A program made the translations under genes and the position numbers. A stretch of 16,747 nt of DNA from Bacillota bacterium (GTDB taxonomy: Bacteria; Bacillota; Clostridia; Christensenellales; CAG-138): positions 1 to 16,747 of the forward strand of contig JAEYHP010000093.1 of assembly GCA_023409435.1 (NCBI GenBank). The letters are read 5' to 3'. Below the pieces are notes generated by a model, which saw only the letters and a list, made by a program, of their open reading frames with translations, did not search any database and was not told the DNA's origin. Shown piece by piece: positions 7,437 through 14,023 of this stretch (position 1 is its first letter; every line of letters begins with the position of its first letter).

Positions 7437-8033
7437 CTATTCCGCCACCTTGACCATGCTGTGGCGCAATATCCTGCCGTTCATTTCAAAGCCCTTTTGG
7501 AAAACCTCCAGTATTTCGCCGGATTCCTTTCCTTCAGCGGGTTCCTGCAGCACAGCGTTGTGCAGGTTGGGGTCGAACACGCCTTCCGCCGCTATTTCCT
7601 GCAACCCGAGTTTTGCGAGCGCGTCGATAAGCGTGCGCTGCACCAGCTTGACGCCGTCCAAATAGCAGGGGTCCACGGTCTCCATGTTCAGCACGGCAAG
7701 GTCAAGATTGTCTAAAGACGGAATGAGCGCCTTCACGCAATCCCGCATGCCCTCCTGGTAACTGTCCGCCTTCAATGTTGCGTTGCGTTTGCGGTAGTTG
7801 TCAAAATCCGCCTGCAGGCGCTGCGCCAAAGCGATGGCTTCGTCCTTTTCCTTTTTCAACGCTTCGATGTGCGCTTTGACGGTATCGAATTCCGCCTGAC
7901 TCAGCTTGATAAACTCCTCACCCTGTCCGTTCGCGGCGGTCTCCTCCGGCGTTTGCACCTGCCCCGCCGCCTGATTGTTTACTATGGTCTCCTCCTGCAT
8001 GGGTACGTCTCCGTTCGCGGTCTTTCTTGCCAT
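7437..8033 (-). CDS. grpE: Nucleotide exchange factor GrpE
   Basis: GrpE releases ADP from DnaK. The 198 aa protein starts MARKTANGDVPMQEE. An acidic, glutamine-rich disordered head is followed by a long coiled-coil helix (about residues 45-100, with FDNYRKRNATLKADS near its end). The beta domain follows with a GVFDPNLHNAVLQ-type motif and a C-terminal RILRHSMVKVAE, typical of the family. The chosen ATG at 8031-8033 is preceded by GGGAGGA within the 16-base gap after hrcA. The frame is open 17 codons further into hrcA, but no better start or site is seen there. It belongs to the CIRCE-controlled operon between hrcA and dnaK. Confidence 0.96.
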   Translation of the reverse strand: MARKTANGDVPMQEETIVNNQAAGQVQTPEETAANGQGEEFIKLSQAEFDTVKAHIEALKKEKDEAIALAQRLQADFDNYRKRNATLKADSYQEGMRDCVKALIPSLDNLDLAVLNMETVDPCYLDGVKLVQRTLIDALAKLGLQEIAAEGVFDPNLHNAVLQEPAEGKESGEILEVFQKGFEMNGRILRHSMVKVAE

Positions 8034-8049
8034 AACTTCCTCCCGTTGG

Positions 8050-9093
8050 CTATTCAAGCCGGTCCTGTTCCAAAAGCCCGGCAAGGGCCTCCGAAAGACT
8101 CAGCTGCATGTATTCAAGTATCGAAAGTACGCGGCCATAATGCATGCGCGTGGGTCCTATGATGCCAAACGACCCCATCGGCTCGTTGCCTATGCGATAG
8201 GTCGCGGTAATCACGCTGCAATCCTTCAACTGGTCCGGTTCGTTTTCCTCCCCAATGGAGACAGAAAACTCAAGCCGCGAGGCTTTTTTAAGCATGTTGT
8301 AGAGCGTGTCCTTCCCTTCGAGCGCGGCAAGGAAGCCCTTTACCTTGTTCATATCGCTGTACTCGGGGTAGTGCAGGATGTTGGTGGCGCCGGAAAGCTC
8401 CACCTTCTGCGTGTTGCCGTGCACATGACGCTCCAACGCTTCCATAACGTTATGAAAGAACGTGCGCTCCGCGCCCATTTCCTCCCCTATGCCCAGCACT
8501 TCGTCCACCGCCACCTGGTCCAGCCGCATGTCCCGCAGCATGTTGTTCAGGCGGGCAGAGAATTTATCCAAGTCCTGCGCCCCCATGCCCTCCGGCAGGC
8601 GTAGCATGACGTCACGTATCATGCCGTTGTCGGCGATCAGTACCATTAAAACGCGTTCCGCGTTCAGCTGTACCAGCTGAATATGCTTGATGCGAACGGT
8701 TTCAATCTGCGGCGCCATCACCATGGCCGTATAGCGCGTGATTTCCGAAAGCGCGGTGGCCGTCTGCCGCACCAGGCCTTCCACCTGATCCATACGGCTT
8801 GTAAAATAGGCGCGTATCAGGCGGCGCTCATGCTCGTTGAGCTGCGCGCGCTGCATCATGTGGTTGACATAGAGCCGGTACGCCTTGTTGGACGGAATAC
8901 GCCCGGCCGAGGTATGCGGCTGCTCCAAGTATCCAAGCTCCTCCAAGTCGCTCATCTCATTGCGGATGGTCGCGGAGGAGACGTTAAAGTCCGCGCGTTT
9001 GGATATGGTACGGGAACCGACTGGCGCGGCCGTCATAATATAGTCGTCTATAATCGCCTGCAAAATGCGCATTTTCCTTGCATCGAGTTCCAT
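8050..9093 (-). CDS. hrcA: Heat-inducible transcription repressor HrcA
   Basis: HrcA binds CIRCE and represses the class I heat-shock genes; in studied Firmicutes its activity depends on GroEL. The 347 aa protein has an N-terminal winged helix-turn-helix (MELDARKMRILQAII; SSATIRNEMSDLEELGYL at 39-56; TSAGRIPS at 61-68), the most conserved part of the family. A GAF-like effector domain and C-terminal region follow. The ATG at 9091-9093 has a perfect AAGGAGG at 9108-9102. It is the first gene of hrcA-grpE-dnaK and sits directly behind a CIRCE element, so it should be autoregulated. No groES-groEL is in the window, though HrcA probably controls it elsewhere (inference). Confidence 0.97.
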   Translation of the reverse strand: MELDARKMRILQAIIDDYIMTAAPVGSRTISKRADFNVSSATIRNEMSDLEELGYLEQPHTSAGRIPSNKAYRLYVNHMMQRAQLNEHERRLIRAYFTSRMDQVEGLVRQTATALSEITRYTAMVMAPQIETVRIKHIQLVQLNAERVLMVLIADNGMIRDVMLRLPEGMGAQDLDKFSARLNNMLRDMRLDQVAVDEVLGIGEEMGAERTFFHNVMEALERHVHGNTQKVELSGATNILHYPEYSDMNKVKGFLAALEGKDTLYNMLKKASRLEFSVSIGEENEPDQLKDCSVITATYRIGNEPMGSFGIIGPTRMHYGRVLSILEYMQLSLSEALAGLLEQDRLE

Positions 9094-9137
9094 TTGCCGC
9101 GCCTCCTTTCCCGCAGTGCTTCTTCCCTTTCAGGGTG

Positions 9138-9164
9138 TTAGCACTCTATATCATTGAGTGCTAA
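9138..9164 (-). promoter_or_regulatory. CIRCE operator (HrcA binding site)
   Basis: TTAGCACTC at 9138-9146, nine bases, then GAGTGCTAA at 9156-9164 is a perfect match to the CIRCE consensus. It lies just downstream of the predicted hrcA transcription start, where bound HrcA would block initiation. As part of the transcript it could also fold as a nine-pair stem. Confidence 0.97.
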
Positions 9165-9176
9165 ATCACTACAATT

Positions 9177-9205
9177 AAAATAGCACTCGACATAGTCTTT
9201 GTCAA
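9177..9205 (-). promoter_or_regulatory. Sigma-A promoter of the hrcA operon
   Basis: On the minus strand a consensus TTGACA (9205-9200), a 17-base spacer and TATTTT (9182-9177) preceded by TGC form a housekeeping promoter with an extended -10. Transcription would begin near 9170, a few bases before CIRCE. Confidence 0.75.
9180..9188 (-). promoter_or_regulatory. Extra CIRCE half-site overlapping the hrcA -10 region
   Basis: Plus-strand ATAGCACTC repeats eight of nine bases of the CIRCE left arm, 16 bases beyond the full operator. On the minus strand GAGTGCTA runs into the -10 hexamer (shared TA). It is not a full second CIRCE because no partner arm lies nine bases away, but it could widen HrcA contact. 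Confidence 0.6.
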
Positions 9206-9336
9206 TAGAACGCAAATGTTCCATTGTGACAAAGTGGAAACAAAAGCGTGGGGTTTTTGGCCCGGAATCCGGCTTGAAATCTCCGGCGCAAGGCCGAAAC
9301 TCAGTACCTGACCATCCCTTTAAACTACGCGCAAGT

Positions 9337-9365
9337 TTTGCATCGTAGCCATTGTATGGTATAAA
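9337..9365 (+). promoter_or_regulatory. Promoter of hemW
   Basis: TTTGCA (9337-9342), 17 bases, then TATAAA (9360-9365) preceded by TGG gives a weak -35 with an extended -10. The expected start is near 9372, about 37 bases before the hemW ATG. Confidence 0.55.
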
Positions 9366-9408
9366 TAAAGAGAGAGTTTGACGGCCTTGTTGCAAGAAAG
9401 GAAACTTT

Positions 9409-10566
9409 ATGCCCGGGCTTTATGTACATATTCCATTTTGCGTGCGAAAGTGCCGCTATTGCGACTTCTTCTCCCTGGCCCAGCCGGAGCGTATGGAACG
9501 CTATCTTTGCGCGCTGTACCGGGAAATCCAGGCGTTGGCGCAGCACGGTTGGGATACGTTCGATACCGTATTCTTTGGCGGCGGCACGCCCTCGCTGCTT
9601 TCGGGTTCGCAGGCACAGGCGCTGTTACGAGAGTTGAAGCAATGCTTTTCCATCGCCCCGGACGCGGAGATTACGTTTGAGTGCAACCCCGGCACGCTGG
9701 ATGCGGAAAAGCTTTCTGCTTATAAGGAAGCGGGCGTCAACCGGCTTTCCATTGGGCTACAGAGCTTGGATGACCGTTTATTAAAGCGTATCGGACGCAT
9801 CCATACAAAACATGAGTTCTTAGAATCCTTCCGGCTTTCGCGCGAGGCAGGCTTTTCAAATATCAATGTGGACGTCATGCACGGCCTGCCGGGGCAGACG
9901 AAAGAAGACTATTTGAATACGCTATCGGAAGTTACTGCGCTTTCCCCCGAACACCTTTCGGCCTATGGGCTCATTTTAGAGGAAGGCATCGCGCTTTTTG
10001 AAGACGTGGCGGCGGGACGCGAAACGCTGCCCGATGAAGACGACGTATACGAAATGCAGGACGCGGGCATTGCCTATCTGGAGCAACGGGGTTACGCGCG
10101 CTATGAAATTTCCAACTTCGCGAAACCGGGGCGTTTTTGCCGCCACAACCTTAACTATTGGGCGAACGGCCCCTATCTCGGCCTGGGCGCGGACGCGCAT
10201 TCGGCCTGGCGGCTGAAACTTGACAGCACGCCGCAGTGGACGCGCTGGAGCAACGCTGCGGATTTGGATTCCTATACGAAGGAAGCGGCAACGTCTTTGC
10301 GGGAACGGACGCTCACTCCCATTCCTTATGCGGAGGAAGCGTTTGAAACCGTAATGGTGGGACTGAGAACAATCGAGGGCATTCCGCTTGCGGAGTTTGA
10401 AGCGCGGTTTCAAAAGCCGCTCCAAGAGTTTTACCCGCAGGCGATTGATGCACTGATCAAAAAGAGCTGGCTCACCTTGTCGCCAACGCATGCGCATTTG
10501 ACCAGCGCGGGGCTGGATATGCAAAACGCGGCGCTGCAGTATTTTTTAAGCGAGGCCAATCCATAG
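9409..10566 (+). CDS. hemW: Radical SAM heme chaperone HemW
   Basis: HemW, formerly annotated as oxygen-independent coproporphyrinogen oxidase HemN, is a radical SAM protein that binds heme and hands it to acceptor proteins. The 385 aa protein begins MPGLYVHIPF and carries the cluster motif C11xxxC15xxC18, GGGTPS at 57-62 (SAM binding) and HNLNYW at 246-251. A C-terminal helical domain follows. The N-terminus starts only ten residues before the cluster, and the length is close to HemW rather than the larger HemN, so true coproporphyrinogen oxidase activity is unlikely. The ATG at 9409 has AAAGGA upstream. The gene lies on the plus strand, divergent from hrcA and convergent with the SLOG gene, whereas in many Firmicutes it sits co-directional between lepA and hrcA. 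Confidence 0.93.
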   Translation: MPGLYVHIPFCVRKCRYCDFFSLAQPERMERYLCALYREIQALAQHGWDTFDTVFFGGGTPSLLSGSQAQALLRELKQCFSIAPDAEITFECNPGTLDAEKLSAYKEAGVNRLSIGLQSLDDRLLKRIGRIHTKHEFLESFRLSREAGFSNINVDVMHGLPGQTKEDYLNTLSEVTALSPEHLSAYGLILEEGIALFEDVAAGRETLPDEDDVYEMQDAGIAYLEQRGYARYEISNFAKPGRFCRHNLNYWANGPYLGLGADAHSAWRLKLDSTPQWTRWSNAADLDSYTKEAATSLRERTLTPIPYAEEAFETVMVGLRTIEGIPLAEFEARFQKPLQEFYPQAIDALIKKSWLTLSPTHAHLTSAGLDMQNAALQYFLSEANP

Positions 10567-10576
10567 TCCCTTATAG

Positions 10577-10606
10577 CAAAAACGGGATGGCGTTAGCCAT
10601 CCCGTT
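10577..10606 (-). terminator. Intrinsic terminator of the lepA-SLOG unit, overlapping the coding end
   Basis: An 11-pair perfect stem (AACGGGATGGC with GCCATCCCGTT, loop of four) lies at 10581-10606, followed by TTTTT on the minus strand (the last two overlap the stem end). The left arm covers the last codons of the SLOG gene and its TAA stop sits in the loop. On the plus strand, where hemW ends 14 bases earlier, the same stem is followed by CGATTAC, so it is a poorer terminator for hemW. Confidence 0.85.
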
Positions 10607-10934
10607 CGATTACATAGATTTTTATCGGTTTATTCAGCCTCTGCGCGCGGCTGATAGTGTAGCGTGTGCCGGTGGAAACGCCGTCCCACACCGCCACCAC
10701 CATATCCGCTGCGTCCACGATCTGATCGTTTCTAGCTAGCGGAGCCAATTTGCCCAGTACGTCATAGTCCGGCCGGAACACGCGCACCGGGATGCCGTGG
10801 CTGTTCGCGTAGCGTTCCGCCAGCGCGTCTATGCCGTACGCACCGCCGGTGATGATCTCCGTAGCCTCCGGCGGGATGTATTGCGAGACATCCACGTCCC
10901 GCAGCGTGCGGGAACCAACCACCGCCACCTTCAT
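10593..10934 (-). CDS. Small SLOG-family (DUF2493/YspA-like) nucleotide-binding protein
   Basis: The 113 aa protein starts MKVAVVGSRTLRD, a Rossmann-type glycine loop. It has GGAYGIDALAERYA near residues 49-62, an ARND segment, and ends with AVWDGVSTGTRYTISRAQ. These are the marks of the SLOG superfamily (related to YpsA, DprA and LOG), which bind nucleotides or nucleotide-derived ligands. No catalytic residues of a LOG-type phosphoribohydrolase (PGGxGTxxE) are visible. The biological role is unknown. The ATG at 10932-10934 lies two bases after the lepA stop with no strong binding site of its own, so it is probably translated by coupling to lepA. An upstream extension of the frame overlaps lepA and is rejected. 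The family call is fairly firm; any function would be a guess. Confidence 0.85.
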   Translation of the reverse strand: MKVAVVGSRTLRDVDVSQYIPPEATEIITGGAYGIDALAERYANSHGIPVRVFRPDYDVLGKLAPLARNDQIVDAADMVVAVWDGVSTGTRYTISRAQRLNKPIKIYVIERDG

Positions 10935-10936
10935 GG

Positions 10937-12739
10937 CTAATCGATGCGCAGCACGCTCATGAAGGCCTCGCTCGGGACCTCCACGGAGCCTACCTGCCGC
11001 ATGCGCTTCTTGCCTTCCTTCTGTTTTTCCAGCAGCTTCTTTTTGCGCGTGATATCGCCGCCGTAGCACTTGGCCAAGACGTCCTTACGCACGGCCTTGA
11101 CGGTCTCGCGCGCAATCACCTTGCCGCCGATCGCCGCCTGTATGGGGATTTCAAACTGCTGGCGCGGGATGACGTCCTTCAGTTTTTCCGCCACGTTACG
11201 GCCCTTGTTATACGCCTTGTCCCGATGGACGATTGTGGAGAGCGCATCGCACATGTCGCCGTTGAGCAGGAAATCGAGCTTCACCAAGTCCGAGCGCATA
11301 TACTCCTTGAGTTCATAATCAAAGGAAGCGTAGCCGCGCGAACGAGATTTGAGCTGATCGAAGAAATCGTATATGATCTCGTTGAGCGGCAGCTCGTAAT
11401 GAATGTTGACGCGCGTCTCCTCCATGTACTTCATATCGATGAATATGCCGCGCTTTTCCTGGCAGAGTTCCATAATGGTGCCCACATAGGCCGAGGGCGT
11501 CATGATGTGCGCGTCCACCATGGGTTCTTCCATGTAGGCAATCATCGTCGGGTTGGGAAGGTTGGAAGGGTTGTCTATGACGCGCTCCTCCCCGTCCTGC
11601 ATTTTCACGCGGTAAACGACGCTGGGCGCGGTGGTGACAAGATCGAGATCGAATTCACGCTCCAGACGCTCCTGTATGATTTCCATATGCAACAGCCCAA
11701 GGAACCCGCAGCGGAACCCGAAGCCCAACGCAATGGAGGTTTCCGGCTCGTAGGTCAAGGACGCGTCGTTGAGCTTAAGTTTATCCAGAGCGTCCTTTAA
11801 ATCGTTGTAGCGCGCGCCGTCCGCGGGGTAGATACCGCAGAACACCATGGGGTGCGCCTGCTGGTAGCCGGGCAGTGCTTCCTTGGCGGGGTTTTCGGCA
11901 TCCGTTATGGTATCGCCCACCTTGGTTTCCGCCACGCTTTTGATGGAGGCCGCAATATAGCCGACCTCGCCCGCCGTCAGTTCATCCACCGGGCGGTGGC
12001 CGGGCGTAAACACGCCAACCTCCGTCACGTCGAACTCATGACCGGAGCTCATCATGCGGATGCGCGTGCCTATGCGCACCGTGCCTTCCTTTACGCGCAC
12101 GTAGCTGACCGCGCCCTTGTAATTGTCGTAATAGCAATCGAATATCAGCGCTTTAAGCGGCGCCTCACTGTCTCCCGTGGGCGGCGGGATGAGATCCACA
12201 ATCTGCTCCAATACCATGGGTACATTTTCCCCGGATTTTGCGGAAACGCGCGGCGCGTCCTCCGCGGGGATGCCTATGACGTCCTCGATTTCCTTAATGG
12301 TATGCTCCGGCTGCGCGCTGGGAAGATCGATTTTATTGATGACGGGCATGATTTCAAGCCCGTTGTCTATCGCAAGATACACATTTGCAAGCGTCTGCGC
12401 CTCTATCCCCTGCGTGGCGTCCACAACGAGTATCGCGCCCTCACATGCGGCCAAAGCGCGGCTGACCTCATAGGTGAAGTCCACATGGCCCGGCGTATCG
12501 ATAAGGTTGAACATATACTGCTTGCCGTCGGTATGGGTATAGAACATGCGCACGGCTGTCGCCTTTATGGTGATGCCGCGCTCGCGCTCAATATCCATCG
12601 TATCCAAGAGCTGCTCCTCCATATCCCTTTTCGATACGGTATCGGTCAGCTCCATCAACCGGTCGGCTAACGTTGATTTGCCGTGATCGATATGGGCGAT
12701 GATGCAGAAATTGCGTATTTGTTCCCGCGGAAAGGCCAT
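10937..12739 (-). CDS. lepA: Elongation factor 4 (LepA)
   Basis: LepA is a ribosome-dependent translational GTPase implicated in back-translocation or initiation and biogenesis. The 600 aa length fits the family. GTPase motifs are clear: G1 AHIDHGKST at 15-23, G2 RERGITIK at 52-59, G3 DTPGH at 81-85 and G4 NKID at 135-138. EF-G-like domains and the LepA-specific C-terminal domain follow, ending GSVEVPSEAFMSVLRID. The start chosen is the ATG at 12737-12739 (MAFPREQIRNFCIIAH) with GGAGGT four bases upstream. The open frame reaches 12856, but that is upstream of the predicted promoter start. The promoter is at 12783-12811. It is co-transcribed with the small SLOG gene. Confidence 0.97.
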   Translation of the reverse strand: MAFPREQIRNFCIIAHIDHGKSTLADRLMELTDTVSKRDMEEQLLDTMDIERERGITIKATAVRMFYTHTDGKQYMFNLIDTPGHVDFTYEVSRALAACEGAILVVDATQGIEAQTLANVYLAIDNGLEIMPVINKIDLPSAQPEHTIKEIEDVIGIPAEDAPRVSAKSGENVPMVLEQIVDLIPPPTGDSEAPLKALIFDCYYDNYKGAVSYVRVKEGTVRIGTRIRMMSSGHEFDVTEVGVFTPGHRPVDELTAGEVGYIAASIKSVAETKVGDTITDAENPAKEALPGYQQAHPMVFCGIYPADGARYNDLKDALDKLKLNDASLTYEPETSIALGFGFRCGFLGLLHMEIIQERLEREFDLDLVTTAPSVVYRVKMQDGEERVIDNPSNLPNPTMIAYMEEPMVDAHIMTPSAYVGTIMELCQEKRGIFIDMKYMEETRVNIHYELPLNEIIYDFFDQLKSRSRGYASFDYELKEYMRSDLVKLDFLLNGDMCDALSTIVHRDKAYNKGRNVAEKLKDVIPRQQFEIPIQAAIGGKVIARETVKAVRKDVLAKCYGGDITRKKKLLEKQKEGKKRMRQVGSVEVPSEAFMSVLRID

Positions 12740-12782
12740 AGTACCTCCGTCTTTCCCCATGTGGCATTTGTATTCAGCATTG

Positions 12783-12811
12783 ATGATACCGTATCGGAGG
12801 TTCAATTGCAA
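12783..12811 (-). promoter_or_regulatory. Sigma-A promoter of lepA
   Basis: On the minus strand TTGCAA (12811-12806), a 17-base spacer and TATCAT (12788-12783) give a plausible promoter with transcription from about 12776, some 37 bases before the lepA ATG. It is back to back with the LUD gene promoter, with ten bases between the two -35 hexamers. Confidence 0.6.
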
Positions 12812-12821
12812 GAGAGCGGCT

Positions 12822-12850
12822 TTGCCTCCCTTACCCGCTTGTGATACAAT
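12822..12850 (+). promoter_or_regulatory. Sigma-A promoter of the LUD-SnoaL unit
   Basis: TTGCCT (12822-12827), 17 bases, then TACAAT (12845-12850) preceded by TGA gives a promoter with an extended -10. Transcription would begin near 12857, about 20 bases before the LUD start. Confidence 0.7.
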
Positions 12851-12876
12851 ACACAAAACGGTTAGGAGGTATGATC

Positions 12877-13488
12877 ATGTCCAAAGTCGAACAGGCGGCC
12901 GAAGGCCTTCAACGGCACGGCTTTCAGGTGCAGATATGCAAGGATGCGCAGGCGGCAAAAGAAGCCGCGCTCGCTTTGATACCGGAAGGCGCCGGCGTAG
13001 GGTTTGGCGGCTCCGTCACCGTACGCGATATGGGGCTGTATGAAACGCTGCAAGGTACGGGCCACTCCGTTTACTGGCACTGGAAATGCGAGAAGGAAGA
13101 AGTCCCCGCCGTGCACGCGGCGGCGCAGAAGGCGGACGTGTATCTCTGCTCCGCGAACGCCGTATTGAAATCCGGCGCGCTTTTGAACATAGACGGAACG
13201 GGAAACCGCGTTTCGAGCCTCATCTACGGGCCTAAGCGGGTAGTGATCATCGCGGGGGAAAACAAGATCTGTGAAAATTATGAGGATGGGATTGACCGCA
13301 TCAAGCGGGAAGCCTGCCCGCAAAACGCCCGGCGGCTCGGCCTTTCCGTCCCCTGCGCCACAACGAACCGCTGTTCGGACTGCAGTTCTCCCCAGCGGAT
13401 GTGCCATATCACAACGCTGCTCGAACGCCCCACCAACGCTGTAAAGGACGTGCATGTGCTGCTGGTAGAGGAAAGCCTGGGCTATTAA
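12877..13488 (+). CDS. Single-domain LUD (DUF162, LutC-like) protein
   Basis: The 203 aa protein matches the LUD fold, named after lactate utilisation proteins LutB/LutC and related to sugar isomerase-like enzymes. Visible marks are GVGFGGSVTVRDMGL near residues 40-54, the central SANAVLKSGALLNIDG near 92-107, and GPKRVVIIAGENKI near 118-131. The C-terminus has four cysteines, C160, C166, C169 and C176, in CATTNRCSDCSSPQRMCHI, which may bind a metal or iron-sulfur cluster (inference). No lutA or lutB neighbour is present, so a lactate-oxidation role is not supported. The start is the ATG at 12877 with AGGAGG seven bases upstream; the ATG at 12871 is only one base from that site. A SnoaL-like gene follows 15 bases later. 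Confidence 0.88.
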   Translation: MSKVEQAAEGLQRHGFQVQICKDAQAAKEAALALIPEGAGVGFGGSVTVRDMGLYETLQGTGHSVYWHWKCEKEEVPAVHAAAQKADVYLCSANAVLKSGALLNIDGTGNRVSSLIYGPKRVVIIAGENKICENYEDGIDRIKREACPQNARRLGLSVPCATTNRCSDCSSPQRMCHITTLLERPTNAVKDVHVLLVEESLGY

Positions 13489-13503
13489 TATATGGAAGGA
13501 TTT

Positions 13504-13887
13504 ATGGAGAGAACAACCATTGTACGGCAGCTATGGGCCGATATCCATAACCAAAAGTGGGATGGTCTTGCCTCTTATTTTTGCTCTGATGCCGTCATAA
13601 ACTGGAACAACACCAACGAGCAATTTACGGTGGAAGAATTTATATCGGCCAACAGCCTATACCCCGGTAATTGGTCTATCGTTGTAGAACGTCTGGAAAC
13701 GTGTGGGAACTTGATCGTTTCTGTAGCCAAGGTGACGTTGCGTGACGTAAACGCAGTCTTCCACGCCATATCATTTTTTGAGTTTAAGAACGGGAAGATC
13801 AGGCTTCTGAACGAATACTGGAGTGAGGATGGTCCGCCCCCGAAATGGCGTGTGGAACGCGGAATAGGCAGTCCGATTAATCTCTAA
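13504..13887 (+). CDS. SnoaL/NTF2-like small protein
   Basis: The 127 aa product (MERTTIVRQLWADIHNQKWD) has the pattern of SnoaL-like NTF2-fold proteins. An N-terminal helix pair is followed by WDGLASYFCSDAVINWNNT, a middle strand region (VERLETCGNLIVSVAKVTL), and a C-terminal FHAISFFEFKNGKIRLLNEYW typical of the family's last strands. Such proteins form dimeric cone-shaped pockets and include ligand-binding and enzymatic members; the substrate cannot be told. AAGGA lies close before this ATG. The alternative ATG at 13492 has no such site. A hand count of the first 120 bases gives about 45 percent GC, against about 67 percent in a 60-base sample of the preceding gene, suggesting separate acquisition. 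It is probably co-transcribed with the LUD gene. Confidence 0.75.
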   Translation: MERTTIVRQLWADIHNQKWDGLASYFCSDAVINWNNTNEQFTVEEFISANSLYPGNWSIVVERLETCGNLIVSVAKVTLRDVNAVFHAISFFEFKNGKIRLLNEYWSEDGPPPKWRVERGIGSPINL

Positions 13888-13906
13888 TATGAAAAAAGAT
13901 TATATT

Positions 13907-13940
13907 AAAGCCGTCCTGTACACAGTACGGGCGGCTTTTT
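13907..13940 (+). terminator. Intrinsic terminator after the SnoaL-like gene
   Basis: AAAGCCGTCC-T-GTAC, loop ACA, GTACGGGCGGCTTT forms a 14-pair stem with one T bulge and one wobble, ending in TTTTT. It lies 19 bases after the stop codon and closes the LUD-SnoaL unit. Confidence 0.9.
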
Positions 13941-13958
13941 CATATTTCTGGCACCTGT

Positions 13959-13988
13959 TTGAATAAGGAACCTCCCGTGCGGTATAAA
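13959..13988 (+). promoter_or_regulatory. Promoter of the lipoprotein gene
   Basis: TTGAAT (13959-13964), an 18-base spacer and TATAAA (13983-13988) form a reasonable sigma-A promoter. The start would be near 13995, about 29 bases before the lipoprotein ATG. Confidence 0.6.
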
Positions 13989-14023
13989 CGTTATATAGGC
14001 AAACGACCTTGGAGGGCAGATTT

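Larger units (their letters stand above)
9094..9408. other. Divergent intergenic region between hrcA and hemW
   Basis: These 315 bases hold the hrcA promoter, CIRCE and the extra half-site (9138-9205) and the hemW promoter (9337-9365). An inverted pair CTTTGTCA (9197-9204) and TGACAAAG (9227-9234) includes the hrcA -35. From about 9235 to 9330 I see no gene, structured RNA or convincing site. Confidence 0.6.

Noticed and set aside
9138..9395. Small open frames in the hrcA-hemW gap
   Set aside because: They cross the hrcA promoter and CIRCE, have no ribosome binding site and encode no recognisable protein.
9409..10566. True oxygen-independent coproporphyrinogen III oxidase (HemN)
   Set aside because: Length, the short N-terminus before the CxxxCxxC motif and the HNLNYW motif fit HemW; no other heme-synthesis gene is near.
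11852..12670. Plus-strand open frame of 272 codons opposite lepA
   Set aside because: Antisense to a complete LepA with all GTPase motifs; its His/Arg-rich composition and lack of a binding site mark it as spurious.
12740..12856. N-terminally extended LepA starting upstream at 12856
   Set aside because: The extension begins upstream of the predicted lepA promoter start, has no family similarity, and the ATG at 12739 has a good GGAGGT site and matches usual LepA length.
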